A stretch of DNA of 64,000 nucleotides, taken from NCBI RefSeq assembly GCF_000974485.1, contig NZ_BBOM01000007.1, positions 124,001 to 188,000 on the forward strand, in the 5' to 3' direction. Shown in pieces: positions 52,060 to 60,727 of the stretch. Position 1 is the stretch's first letter. Every line of letters begins with the position of its first letter. Below the pieces are notes generated by a model that worked only from the letters and a program-made list of their open reading frames with translations, was not told the DNA's origin and did not search any database. Source of the stretch: Streptomyces sp. NBRC 109706 (GTDB lineage Bacteria; Actinomycetota; Actinomycetes; Streptomycetales; Streptomycetaceae). The position numbers were made by a program, and so were the translations under genes.

Positions 52060-53105
52060 CCGCGCTCCTTCTCGGCGTCGGTCCCGGAGGACTGGTCCTC
52101 CGCGTCCGCGCTCTCCTCAGCCCCCGAACCGGCCCCCGGACCGGCCCCCGATCCAGCGTCGGAACCGGCCTCGGAAGCAGCCTCGGCTTCCGCCTCCGCC
52201 TCCGCCTGCACCCGGGCCGCCTCGGCGTGTTCGGCCTGCTCGGCCACCAACTCGGTGACGGCCTCGCTCTCCTCGCCCTCCGAGACGCCGAGATATGCCT
52301 CGATCACCGCCGGGTCCTGCTGCACCTGGGACGGTGTCCCCTCGGCGATCTTCTTGCCGAAGTTCAGCACCGCGACCCGGTCGGCGACGGACATCACCAG
52401 CCGCATGTCGTGCTCGATCAGCAGCACGCTGATGTCCAGATCGGTGTTGATCCGCCGGATCAGCCGTTCCAGATCGTGCTTCTCGGTCGGGTTGGTGCCC
52501 GCCGCCGGTTCGTCCAGCAGCAGCAGTTCGGGCTCGGTGCCCAGCGCCCTGGCTATCTCCAGTCGGCGTTGCTCACCGTAGCTGAGCGCGGACGCCAGCT
52601 CGTTGATCCGGTGTTCGAGGCCGACGAAGGACAGCACCTCGTGGGCCCTGTGGTCGCTCTCCCGCTCGTCCCTGCGCGCGTTGGGCAGGCCCAGCATGAT
52701 GGAGATCGGATCCGTCTTCTGCCGCGTCTCTATCGCGATCTTGACGTTCTCCAGCACGGTGAGCGCGCCGAACAGCCGGATGTTCTGGAACGTCCTGGCC
52801 ACCCCGAGACGGCTCACCTTGTGCGGCTTGCGGCCGCGCAGCTCATGGCTGCCGCCTCGGCGGGGGCTGAAGCTGATCGTCCCCTCCTGCGGCACATAGG
52901 CGCCGGTCAGGGAGTTGAACAGGGAGGTCTTCCCGGCCCCGTTGGGGCCGATGACGGCCAGGATCTCGCCCCGGCCGACCCGCAGTTCGACGTTGTTGAG
53001 GCTGGTGAGGCCGCCGAACCGCAGGGTCACCCCGGAGGCGTGCAGCACATCGGCCGACGCGCCTCCCGCCTGACCCGGCTTCGTGAGGCTCGCTTTGGTC
53101 TTCAT
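52056..53105 (-). CDS. livG: Branched-chain amino acid ABC transporter ATP-binding protein LivG
   Basis: Second ATPase of the importer. The first 275 residues are a normal LivG: Walker A GPNGAGKTS, LSYGEQRR in place of the classical signature, and LLLLDEPAAGTNPTEK. About 75 further residues at the C-terminus form an unusual Ala/Glu/Ser/Gly-rich acidic tail (from about residue 277), absent from typical LivG. The start overlaps the livM stop (ATGA), so translation is coupled. The 349-aa length reflects the tail. Confidence 0.94.
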   Translation of the reverse strand: MKTKASLTKPGQAGGASADVLHASGVTLRFGGLTSLNNVELRVGRGEILAVIGPNGAGKTSLFNSLTGAYVPQEGTISFSPRRGGSHELRGRKPHKVSRLGVARTFQNIRLFGALTVLENVKIAIETRQKTDPISIMLGLPNARRDERESDHRAHEVLSFVGLEHRINELASALSYGEQRRLEIARALGTEPELLLLDEPAAGTNPTEKHDLERLIRRINTDLDISVLLIEHDMRLVMSVADRVAVLNFGKKIAEGTPSQVQQDPAVIEAYLGVSEGEESEAVTELVAEQAEHAEAARVQAEAEAEAEAASEAGSDAGSGAGPGAGSGAEESADAEDQSSGTDAEKERG

Positions 53106-54484
53106 CCCTGTGCTCCTCCCGGCTGCGCGCCCAGCCCGTCGGCCGAGCCCGCGCCCTCCTGGGACATGCGTAGCTCGCGCTGTCTACGGCGCGATGGCCA
53201 CAGGCCCTGCGGCCGGTAGATCATCATGACCACCAGCAGCCCGCCCAGATACATGTAGCGGTCCTGGGGGTCGACGGTGTCCCGCAGGTACTCCGGGAGC
53301 CACACCAGGATCGCGGTGCCCAGCAGCACGCCGGGGAGGGAACCCATCCCGCCGAACACCACATAGGAAAGGGCCAGCACGGACAGCAGCACCAGGAACA
53401 TCTCGGAGTTGATGAAGCCGAGCTTGCTCGCGTAGATCACGCCGGCGATGCCGGAGGTGGAGGCGCCGATGGCGAAGGCCAGCAGCTTGAAGCGGACGGT
53501 GTCCACGCCGGTGGCCGCCGCGGCCACCTCGTCCTCCCTGATGGCCGTCCAGGCGCGGCCGACCCGGGAGTGTTCCAGCCGGACGAACAGGAACAGGATC
53601 ACGACGACGAAGCCGAGTTGCAGCCAGTAGTAGGGCGCCGGATCGAGGCCCCACTCATAGGACCAGAATCCCAGGTCGATCGAGAAGCGGTCGGGGCTGG
53701 CACCCCGGGGGCCGCCGGTGAACTCGGTCCAGTTCTTCGCGGTGAGGTAGACGATCTCGTGGAATCCCAGGGTGACGATCGCCAGATAGTCACCGCGCAG
53801 CCGGAGTGTGGGCGCGCCCAGCAGAACGCCGGCTATCAGACAGGTGAGCACGGCGACCGGCATCACCACGAAGTTGTTCAGCTCGATCGGCGAGTCCACC
53901 GGCAGGCCGCCGGTCCAGAACGCCGCGCTATAGGCGCCGATCGCGAAGAACGCGATAAAGCCGAGGTCCAGCATTCCGGCCCAGCCGACCACCACATTCA
54001 AACCGATGGCGACCAGGACGAACATGCCGATCTGGTCCACCATCACCTGCTGCCAGAAGGTGGAGACCAGCAGCGGCAGAACGATCAGCAGGCCGAGCAG
54101 CGCCGCCATCCCGCCCCAGCGGTAATACCGCCCGGTACGAACGGTCTTGGTGACCTCTCGGCCGCGCGCGGCGAGCGGACTCGGCTCCCACTTCTCGGTG
54201 CGGAACCTGATGAACGCGGCCTTCGCCCAGTCGCGCAGGAACTCCCGCACCAACCAGACGGCCAGGAAGATCCCGACCCAGACCCAGAGACCGCTCCCGG
54301 TGAAGTTCTCCTTGAGCGCGTAGAAGAGATCGCCACGCACTCCCTGTTCGCCGGTGACCTGGGCCAGCACCACGGCCGTCACCATCATGGCGAACAGCCG
54401 CTTCCAACGGGGCTGTTGGTACCAGGCGCCCTTTCTCAGGCGGGCCGCCGACGGCGTCGCCGCCTCCGTGGCTGACTGGCTCAT
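53102..54484 (-). CDS. livM: Branched-chain amino acid ABC transporter permease LivM
   Basis: Channel subunit of the importer. The 460-aa protein has an N-terminal extension with two extra hydrophobic segments (about residues 29–45 and 65–82), then the usual membrane helices and the family motif LRLRGDYLAIVTLGFHEIV. GGPRGASPDRF and the EAA-like WTAIREDEVAAAATGVD loop that contacts the ATPase are present. Its start overlaps the livH stop (ATGA). Confidence 0.94.
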   Translation of the reverse strand: MSQSATEAATPSAARLRKGAWYQQPRWKRLFAMMVTAVVLAQVTGEQGVRGDLFYALKENFTGSGLWVWVGIFLAVWLVREFLRDWAKAAFIRFRTEKWEPSPLAARGREVTKTVRTGRYYRWGGMAALLGLLIVLPLLVSTFWQQVMVDQIGMFVLVAIGLNVVVGWAGMLDLGFIAFFAIGAYSAAFWTGGLPVDSPIELNNFVVMPVAVLTCLIAGVLLGAPTLRLRGDYLAIVTLGFHEIVYLTAKNWTEFTGGPRGASPDRFSIDLGFWSYEWGLDPAPYYWLQLGFVVVILFLFVRLEHSRVGRAWTAIREDEVAAAATGVDTVRFKLLAFAIGASTSGIAGVIYASKLGFINSEMFLVLLSVLALSYVVFGGMGSLPGVLLGTAILVWLPEYLRDTVDPQDRYMYLGGLLVVMMIYRPQGLWPSRRRQRELRMSQEGAGSADGLGAQPGGAQG

Positions 54485-55404
54485 GCTGTCCTCCCCACAC
54501 GCTCACCGAGCAGTCCGGTCGGCCGGAACATCAACACCAGGACCAGGACCGCGAAGGCGCCCACATAGCGCCAGGCGTCGCTCCAGATCTCCACCGTGAA
54601 CGCCTCGACCACGCCCAGCAGCAGGCCGCCGAGCACGGCGCCCCGGACGTTGCCGATGCCGCCGAGCACGGCCGCGGCGAAGGCGGTGATCCCGGGCAGG
54701 AAGCCCATCGTGTACTCGACCTGCAGGTTGGTGCCGAAGAGGAAGCCGGCGACGCCGCCGAGCAGGCCGCCCAGCACGAAGGTCCGCGAGACCACCTTGT
54801 CGATGTTCACGCCCATCAACGCGGCCACCTCGGGGTCCTGGGCGACGGCCCTGATCCCGGAGCCCAGCTTGGTGCGGTTCACGATCTGGTCGACGGCCGC
54901 GAGCATCACCACGGCCGCGCCGACGATCAGCAGCTGGGTGACGCTGACCGTGGTGCCGAAGATCGTGAACACGGTCTTGTTCTCGTACATGTTCGGCATC
55001 GCGATGGGATACCGGCCGAAGAGCTTGCCCGCCAGGTTGTAGAGGAAGAACGACGCGCCGATGGCCGTGATCAGAAAGACCAGGCGTGGCGCGTTCCGTC
55101 TCCGTAGCGGTAGATAGGCGGCCTTCTCAAGACCGAAGGCAATCACTCCGCCGAGTAGTGCTCCGGCGCCCATGCCGAGCAGGATGTAGAGCACCGACTG
55201 CATACCCGAAGGATCGGCGACCGGTTCGATGATGGTCAGCGCGATAACGCCCCCGAAACCGCCGGCCATAAAGACTTCGCTGTGTGCGAAGTTAAGCAGT
55301 TGCAACACGCCGTAAACCAGCGTGTACCCAATGGCGATGACGGCATAGAGCGAGCCGAGCACCAAGCCCAGGACAAGAACGTCCCAGATATCGGAAAGGG
55401 ACAT
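54481..55404 (-). CDS. livH: Branched-chain amino acid ABC transporter permease LivH
   Basis: The other channel subunit; 307 aa with about eight hydrophobic helices. Typical segments are YGVLQLLNFAHSEVFMAGGF, LGSGIRAVAQDPEVAALMGVN (in parts) and FLPGITAFAAAVLGGIGNVRGA (in parts). ATG 55404. It follows livK by 90 bp, where a hairpin lies that may let only part of the transcripts through. Confidence 0.94.
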   Translation of the reverse strand: MSLSDIWDVLVLGLVLGSLYAVIAIGYTLVYGVLQLLNFAHSEVFMAGGFGGVIALTIIEPVADPSGMQSVLYILLGMGAGALLGGVIAFGLEKAAYLPLRRRNAPRLVFLITAIGASFFLYNLAGKLFGRYPIAMPNMYENKTVFTIFGTTVSVTQLLIVGAAVVMLAAVDQIVNRTKLGSGIRAVAQDPEVAALMGVNIDKVVSRTFVLGGLLGGVAGFLFGTNLQVEYTMGFLPGITAFAAAVLGGIGNVRGAVLGGLLLGVVEAFTVEIWSDAWRYVGAFAVLVLVLMFRPTGLLGERVGRTA

Positions 55405-55445
55405 GGACGAAACTTCCTCGTGACGAGCGGCAGGGGATTACAGGA

Positions 55446-55481
55446 CCGGTGGGGCGTGACGATTAGTCAGCGCCCCACCGG
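55446..55481 (-). terminator. Hairpin between livK and livH, possible attenuator
   Basis: Perfect 11-bp arms (CCGGTGGGGCG 55446–55456, CGCCCCACCGG 55471–55481), extended by near-complementary flanks, lie 14 bp past the livK stop. Such hairpins commonly give more binding protein than channel; partial read-through is inferred. Confidence 0.65.
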
Positions 55482-55494
55482 ACCTCACGAAATG

Positions 55495-56676
55495 TCAGCC
55501 GCCGACCAGCTCTTCGACCGCGCCCACATAACCGCGCACGCCGTCCTTGATCTGGTAGAGGAAGATCGCCTCGTTGTTGAACTCACCGGTGTCCGTGAAC
55601 GAGAAGGTCTTCGTCAGGCCCTCGTACTCGACGGCCGCCAGCGCCTCGTAGACGGACTGCCGGTTCACGTCGCCGTCCAGCTCGGCGATGGTCTGGATGA
55701 CCATGCTGGTGACGTCGTAGCTCTCGGCCGAGTAGGTGCCGGGAGCCTTGCCGTACTCGTCCTGGTAACGCTGCGCGAAGTCGGCCGTGGCGTCCTCGGC
55801 GGTGGCCTCGGTGCACGGGCAGGTCAGGTACCAGTCCTCGACCGCGCCGCCGGCCAGGTTGATCAGCTCGTCGTCGTTGGCGCCGTCACCCGAGATGCCG
55901 ATGCCGTCGAAGCCGGACTCGCTGAGCCTGGTGGCGAACGGCGCCAACGCCTCGTAGTAACCCGCGTAGATCAGCGCGTCCACACCCGAGGTCGTCACCG
56001 TACGGGCGGCACCGCCGTAGTCGACCGTGTCGGCCGGCACGCTCTCCCGCTGGGCGTCGAGACCGGCGTTGGCCAGCTCCTCCATGGCGACGTCCGCGAG
56101 GCCCTCGCCGTACGGCGTGACATCGTCGATCACCATGACGCTGTTCACGCCGTCCTGCGTGGCCAGGAAGTCGGCCATGGCCTTGCCCTGGGCGTTGTCG
56201 TTGGGCACGGCGCGCAGGAAGGTCGGGAAGCCGGCCTCGGTCAGCGCCGGGTCGGTGGCCGAGGAGGAGACCGCGGCGAGTCCGGCCTGCCCGTAGAGCG
56301 GGGCGGCCACATGGGTCGGACCGGAGAAGGCGGGGCCGACGACGGCCACCACGTCCTGGTCGTCGATGGCCGACTGGGCGGCCGAGGTGGCCTGCCCCTC
56401 CGCACCCTGGTCGTCCGCCGCGAAATATTCGATGGTGAAGTCGTACTCGCCGCTGTCGTTGGCCTCGTTGATGGCGAGTTGCACACCGTTCTGCATGTTC
56501 TCGCCCAGGGCGACATTCTGCCCCGAGAGCGGCCCCTGGTAGGCGATCTTGTAGGTCTCGCCACCTCCGCCGTTGCCGCCGCTGCCACCTTCGTCGTCAT
56601 CGCTTCCGCAACCGGTAAGCAGCAGGGCACCGGCGGCCACCGGTATCGCCAGTCGCACGATGGATTTGTTGAGCAC
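55495..56676 (-). CDS. livK: Branched-chain amino acid-binding lipoprotein LivK
   Basis: Extracellular receptor of the importer, anchored as a lipoprotein. The 393-aa protein starts at GTG 56676 with GGGGG upstream. It has a signal peptide ending in the lipobox LLTGC (Cys at residue 23), a Gly/Asp/Ser linker, then a type I periplasmic-binding fold (YKIAYQGPLSGQNVALGENM, in parts; VVAVVGPAFSGPTHVAAPL; YDVTSMVIQTIAEL). Ligand preference (Leu/Ile/Val or another amino acid) cannot be set from sequence alone. Confidence 0.93.
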   Translation of the reverse strand: MLNKSIVRLAIPVAAGALLLTGCGSDDDEGGSGGNGGGGETYKIAYQGPLSGQNVALGENMQNGVQLAINEANDSGEYDFTIEYFAADDQGAEGQATSAAQSAIDDQDVVAVVGPAFSGPTHVAAPLYGQAGLAAVSSSATDPALTEAGFPTFLRAVPNDNAQGKAMADFLATQDGVNSVMVIDDVTPYGEGLADVAMEELANAGLDAQRESVPADTVDYGGAARTVTTSGVDALIYAGYYEALAPFATRLSESGFDGIGISGDGANDDELINLAGGAVEDWYLTCPCTEATAEDATADFAQRYQDEYGKAPGTYSAESYDVTSMVIQTIAELDGDVNRQSVYEALAAVEYEGLTKTFSFTDTGEFNNEAIFLYQIKDGVRGYVGAVEELVGG

Positions 56677-57011
56677 TTGGTAAAACCCCCTGGAACGAGC
56701 CCAGCCATGTCGGCACCGCACGACGTCCATGCACCACGCATACTGGTGCGGCGTGCAGCGGAATCTATTGCCCCGCAAGCTGCACGAACACACCAGAGCG
56801 ACAGATGTGATCGCCTCGTGACCTCTGGCACACGCCGGAAACAGAACACAACTGCCCGGTTAGCGGACGATCCGGACACCTGTCCAGTGGTAGGAACCGA
56901 CCAATTCCCATAAGGGCGGCGCGCGTCGAGGCTAATGCCCCGGCGCGCGCCGTCAAGGGGATGCTCTTTACGGAGAGTTAACACGGGGAGCGGGGTCGGC
57001 TCCCCGTGGCG
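56677..57011. other. livK promoter region
   Basis: The 335-bp gap contains the terminator of the ANTAR gene (56982–57008) and the livK upstream region. The latter holds a 6-bp-arm palindrome, GCACCA-7-TGGTGC (56731–56749), that could be an operator. It is relatively A/T-rich for this genome. I see no gene. Confidence 0.55.
56982..57008 (-). terminator. Terminator of the ANTAR regulator gene
   Basis: Perfect 10-bp arms (56982–56991 and 56999–57008) with a 7-nt loop, directly after the stop codon at 57012. Confidence 0.7.
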
Positions 57012-57695
57012 TCACTTCTGCTGCTTCTGCCGCTTCTCCTCGGCGTCCTGGATGACCGCCTCGGCGACCTGGTGCATGGAGAGCCGGCGATCCATCGAGG
57101 TCTTCTGGATCCAGCGGAACGCGGCCGGCTCGGTCAGCCCGTACTGGGTCTGGAGCACGCTCTTGGCCCGGTCCACCAGCTTGCGGGTCTCCAGCCGCTG
57201 CGCCAGGTCCGCCACCTCGCCGGCGAGGCTGCGCAGCTGCTGGAAGCGGGAGACGGCGATCTCGATCGCCGGCACCACATCGCTCTTGCTGAACGGCTTC
57301 ACCAGGTACGCCATGGCCCCCGCGTCCCTGGCGCGCTCCACCAGATCGCGTTGGGAGAAGGCGGTGAGCATCAGCACCGGCGCGATGTTGTCGGCCGCGA
57401 TCTTCTCGGCGGCGGAGATCCCGTCCATCACCGGCATCTTCACATCGAGGATCACCAGGTCCGGGTTGTGCTCCCGGGCCAGCTCCACGGCGCGCTGGCC
57501 GTCCCCCGCCTCCCCGACGACGGTGTAGCCCTCCTCCTCCAGCATCTCCTTGAGATCCAGCCGGATCAGCGCCTCGTCCTCGGCGATCACGACGCGGGTG
57601 GTGTTGGGCGGGACGTGGGCGCTGTCCGCGGTGGCCGCCTCTTCGGCGGCCTCCGCCGGGATGTCGGGCTCGTCAGGGACGTCGGGGGTGCTCAC
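57012..57695 (-). CDS. pdtaR: ANTAR-domain response regulator
   Basis: A 227-aa response regulator with RNA-binding output. After an acidic N-terminus (residues 1–32) comes a receiver domain with phospho-acceptor D84 (VILDVKMPVMDG) and the switch lysine in LVKPF. The C-terminal ANTAR domain follows (about 155–215; AKSVLQTQYGLTEPAAFRW, MHQVAEAVI). ANTAR proteins bind paired hexaloop RNA hairpins to prevent transcription termination. The GTG at 57695 has GAGGAG 5 nt upstream. Its sensor kinase is not adjacent. The livK gene lies next door, so it could control liv transcripts, though that is only inference. Confidence 0.92.
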   Translation of the reverse strand: MSTPDVPDEPDIPAEAAEEAATADSAHVPPNTTRVVIAEDEALIRLDLKEMLEEEGYTVVGEAGDGQRAVELAREHNPDLVILDVKMPVMDGISAAEKIAADNIAPVLMLTAFSQRDLVERARDAGAMAYLVKPFSKSDVVPAIEIAVSRFQQLRSLAGEVADLAQRLETRKLVDRAKSVLQTQYGLTEPAAFRWIQKTSMDRRLSMHQVAEAVIQDAEEKRQKQQK

Positions 57696-57818
57696 GATGC
57701 TCCTCGGTTTCACGCACGCTGGGGCACTGCTGGGGCACTCATGAGAGTACCCAGAGTCCGGTCGGACCCTGAGTCGCATCCACCCGTTGAGAGCCGGTAG
57801 ACTGCCGTGGCGCCGCCA

Positions 57819-57901
57819 GCCGGGTTGGTGGAATGGCATACACGGAGGTCTCAAACACCTCTGCCCGAAAGGGCTTGCGGGTTCGAATCCCGCACCCGGC
57901 A
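57819..57901 (+). tRNA. tRNA-Leu (CAA anticodon)
   Basis: An 83-nt class II tRNA with a GCCGGGT/ACCCGGC acceptor stem, discriminator A, and D-loop GGTGGAATGGCA. The anticodon arm is GAGGT-CTCAAAC-ACCTC (anticodon CAA), the long variable arm TGCCC-GAAA-GGGCT and the T-arm GCGGGTTCGAATCCCGC. It decodes UUG. The 3' CCA is not fully encoded. Confidence 0.95.
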
Positions 57902-57928
57902 CCCCTTCCGTACGGCCCCTGGCCCCGG

Positions 57929-58873
57929 CTACCAGCGGTGGCCGGCCAGCGCCCGTTCCACCTCGGGGACGTCCCAGGCTCCGTCGGCGACAAGCACCCG
58001 GTAGCGGTAGTCGAAGGACTCCCCCGGCGGCAGCTCGAACTCCTCGAAGAACGCCCAGGAGAAGGCCACCACGGGCACCGGCTCGGCGCGGACGAACCAG
58101 TGCGAGGGATGGACGGCCCCGGGGCCGAGGTTCTCCGGCGCGTGCGCGAAGACCAGGGTCGAATGGGCGTCCACATCGTCGTGCGCCGAGCTGAGGGCGA
58201 GCCAGGGCGCCTCGGCCGCCGGGGCGCCCATGGTGTCCTGGTCCGTGCCGACGCCGGCCGGGGTGAGCACCCGGGCGCCGGTGAAGTCACGCGGCCCACG
58301 CCACTGCAGACCGGTGTAGCCGGCCATCTCGCGGCCGGCGGTGGTCGGGCTGCCGAAGCGCAGCGGTTCGCCGCGCACGTTGGTGAGGTGGATCGACCAG
58401 TCCAACGCCCAGCTGCCGGCGACCGGATCGGCGCTGTGCGCGGTGAGGGTGCGCCGCTCCCTGGCCCATTCCTGGCCGCCGTTGTTGATCCATGTCAGGT
58501 CCTCGGCCACGGTCACCCGGTCGCCGGCCGCGTCCAGCGTCGGGAACCCGTCGTGCCGCATCCAGCCGACGCGCTCCGGGATGCGCTGGTAACCCCGGCC
58601 GTGGATATAGGAGTTGCCGCCCCAGAAGTTCTGCTCCGAGAGATGACTGGCGGTCATCTGCAGCCCCTTGTGCCAACGGTGGTCGTTGGGCCGGTAGCCG
58701 CTGACCAGCCGCCCGCCGAGGGTGCGCACCGGATGCGCGTACGGCTTGCGCGACTCGTAGGGCTCCGGATCGGGCCGGTAGACATACGAAAGGACCTCGA
58801 CGCGGGAGTCGCCCTCCACCGAGAGGGCGATGCGCTCGCCGAGTGTGTGCTGGACGGTGAACTGCGCGGTCAC
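57929..58873 (-). CDS. DUF6807 (PmoA-type) protein
   Basis: A 314-aa protein of the DUF6807 family, uncharacterised but often found in sugar-utilisation loci. Family blocks RPYAHPVRTLGG-like (RKPYAHPVRTLGGR), NDHRWHKGLQMTASHL, EQNFWGGNSYIHGRGYQR (in parts) and FRSPTTAGRE-like (FGSPTTAGRE) are visible; the conserved DHRWH and the His/Asp residues suggest a metal or active site. GTG 58873 has AGGGAG upstream. A LacI-type operator sits about 55 bp before the start, so sugar-dependent control is likely. Confidence 0.8.
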   Translation of the reverse strand: MTAQFTVQHTLGERIALSVEGDSRVEVLSYVYRPDPEPYESRKPYAHPVRTLGGRLVSGYRPNDHRWHKGLQMTASHLSEQNFWGGNSYIHGRGYQRIPERVGWMRHDGFPTLDAAGDRVTVAEDLTWINNGGQEWARERRTLTAHSADPVAGSWALDWSIHLTNVRGEPLRFGSPTTAGREMAGYTGLQWRGPRDFTGARVLTPAGVGTDQDTMGAPAAEAPWLALSSAHDDVDAHSTLVFAHAPENLGPGAVHPSHWFVRAEPVPVVAFSWAFFEEFELPPGESFDYRYRVLVADGAWDVPEVERALAGHRW

Positions 58874-58928
58874 ACGGTCTCCCTGGGCCCGATCCGGACA
58901 CCGGGCCCCGGGAAGGGCACCCGGATGG

Positions 58929-58940
58929 TAAGCGCTTTCA
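58929..58940. promoter_or_regulatory. LacI-family operator
   Basis: TAAGCGCTTTCA contains AAGCGCTT, the palindromic core of LacI/GalR-family operators. It is placed in the promoter of the DUF6807 gene. No LacI gene is in the window. Confidence 0.6.
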
Positions 58941-58983
58941 ACGATCGGTCAGCAAGCCAACCACGCACCGTCCGAACTGACAA

Positions 58984-59017
58984 GGGCACCGTCGACGGCC
59001 GGCCGTCGACGGTGCCC
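58984..59017 (-). terminator. pyk terminator, perfect palindrome
   Basis: A 34-bp perfect palindrome (17-bp arms, GGGCACCGTCGACGGCC on the left) lies 23 bp after the pyk stop. On the opposite side it precedes the DUF6807 promoter. Confidence 0.8.
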
Positions 59018-59039
59018 ACTCCCGGGGAGGCGCCGCGAC

Positions 59040-60473
59040 TCAGCGCGGCATGTCGTCCTCGCCCACATGGTGGACGCGGACCAGGTTGGTGGTGCCCGGG
59101 GTCGCGGGAGGCGAGCCGGCGGTCATCACCACCACGTCACCCACCCGGCAGCGCCCCACCCGCAGCAGCTCCTCGTCCATCTCGGTGACCATCTCGTCCG
59201 TGGACCGCACGGTGGGCACCAGATGCGCCTCCACCCCCCAGGTCAGGCTGAGTTGGGCCTGGGTGGCCGGATCGGGCGTGAAGGCGACCAGCGGGATCGG
59301 CGAGCGGTAACGGGAGAGCCGGCGGGCGGTGTCGCCGCTCTGGGTGAACGCGACCAGCAGCCGGGCGTCCAGGAAGTCGCCGATATCGGCGGCGGCCCGC
59401 GCCACGGCGCCGCCCTGGGTGCGCGGCTTGTTCTCGTCGGTGAGCGGCGCCAGCCCCTCGGCCAGCAGCTCCGCCTCGGCGGCCACCACGATCCGGCTCA
59501 TGGTGCGCACCGTCTCCACCGGGTAACGCCCCACGCTGGTCTCGCCGGAGAGCATCACGGCGTCGGTGCCGTCCAGCACGGCGTTGGCCACGTCGGACGC
59601 CTCGGCCCTGGTCGGCCGGGAGGAGTCGATCATCGAGTCCAGCATCTGGGTGGCGACGATCACCGGCTTGGCGTTCCGCTTGGCCAGCCGCACGGCGCGC
59701 TTCTGGACCAGCGGCACCGTCTCCAGCGGGACCTCGACGCCCAGATCCCCGCGCGCGACCATGATGCCGTCGAAGGCGTCCACGATGTCCTGCAGGTTCT
59801 CCACCGCCTGCGGCTTCTCGATCTTGGCGATCACCGGCAGGAAGCGGCCCTCCTCGGCCATCACCCGGTGCACGTCCTTGATGTCGTCGCCGCTGCGCAC
59901 GAACGACAGCGCGACGATGTCGACCCCGGTGCGCAACGCCCAGCGCAGGTCCTCGATGTCCTTGCCGGAGAGGGCGGGCACGGAGACCGCGACGCCGGGG
60001 AGGTTCAGGCCCTTGTGGTCGGAGACCAGGCCGCCCTCGATCACCCGGGTGCGCACCTCGGTCTCGGTCGCCTCGACCACCTCGAGCGTCACCCGGCCGT
60101 CGTCCACCAGAATGCGCTCGCCGGCGCGCACGTCCTGGGCGAGTCCGCCATAGGTGGTGCCACAACGCCGGTGGTCGCCGAGGATGTCCTCGGTGGTGAT
60201 GGTGAATTCGTCGTCGCGTTCCAGAAGTGCCGGACCTTCGGCGAAACGGCCGAGACGGATCTTCGGACCCTGCAGATCGGCGAGAATTCCGACGCTGCGC
60301 CCCAATTCCCTGGCCGCCTGCCGGACCCGCTGGTAGCGCAGCTCGTGCTCGCGGTGGGCGCCGTGGCTGAGGTTGAGGCGGGCCACGTCCATCCCGGCGT
60401 CCACCAGCTCGGTGATCCGCTCGGACGAGTCGCTGGCAGGGCCCAGTGTGCAAACGATTTTGGCTCGGCGCAT
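59040..60473 (-). CDS. pyk: Pyruvate kinase
   Basis: Last step of glycolysis, making ATP and pyruvate. The 477-aa protein has the N-terminal RRAKIVCTLGPAS, the catalytic-lysine signature VIAKIEKPQAVENL, MVARGDLGVEVPLE and the substrate-binding DAVMLSGETSVGRYP. The C-terminal allosteric domain is present. TAGGGT (60480–60485) is a -10 element placed so that transcription would begin at the ATG, suggesting a leaderless mRNA. Streptomyces usually have two pyk genes; which copy this is cannot be told from the window. Confidence 0.96.
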   Translation of the reverse strand: MRRAKIVCTLGPASDSSERITELVDAGMDVARLNLSHGAHREHELRYQRVRQAARELGRSVGILADLQGPKIRLGRFAEGPALLERDDEFTITTEDILGDHRRCGTTYGGLAQDVRAGERILVDDGRVTLEVVEATETEVRTRVIEGGLVSDHKGLNLPGVAVSVPALSGKDIEDLRWALRTGVDIVALSFVRSGDDIKDVHRVMAEEGRFLPVIAKIEKPQAVENLQDIVDAFDGIMVARGDLGVEVPLETVPLVQKRAVRLAKRNAKPVIVATQMLDSMIDSSRPTRAEASDVANAVLDGTDAVMLSGETSVGRYPVETVRTMSRIVVAAEAELLAEGLAPLTDENKPRTQGGAVARAAADIGDFLDARLLVAFTQSGDTARRLSRYRSPIPLVAFTPDPATQAQLSLTWGVEAHLVPTVRSTDEMVTEMDEELLRVGRCRVGDVVVMTAGSPPATPGTTNLVRVHHVGEDDMPR

Positions 60474-60727
60474 GGGGCAACCCTAGGAGTTACCGGTGAG
60501 TACCCGACTATCCGGAAGTGACCACGAGATGGCGGCCTTTTCACCAGAGAACCAACAAACAACAGAATGAGCGCGACTCCGCTCTTATGAGCTTTCCGCT
60601 GCCTTATCGTTTCTCTCGAATCGAGTGGAATGCGGAGATCCGTCGGCTTTATCGCGAGCCGCACCCCGCGCGGAACAGCCTTGCCAGGCGCGCGCCCGGT
60701 GAAACCCGTCGACGCCGCCCGCGCGGG

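Noticed and set aside
57819..57901. tRNA-Leu as an integration site
   Set aside because: No integrase, excisionase or repeated 3' tRNA fragment was seen nearby, and the flanks are core genes.
58963..58990. Another TTGTCAGT match on the minus strand before the DUF6807 gene
   Set aside because: It has no TANNNT block at the 8-nt spacing and lies about 105 bp from the start.
60474..60727. Small genes in the gap between pyk and the monooxygenase
   Set aside because: The stretch is relatively A/T-rich, holds the pyk promoter and shows no coding character.
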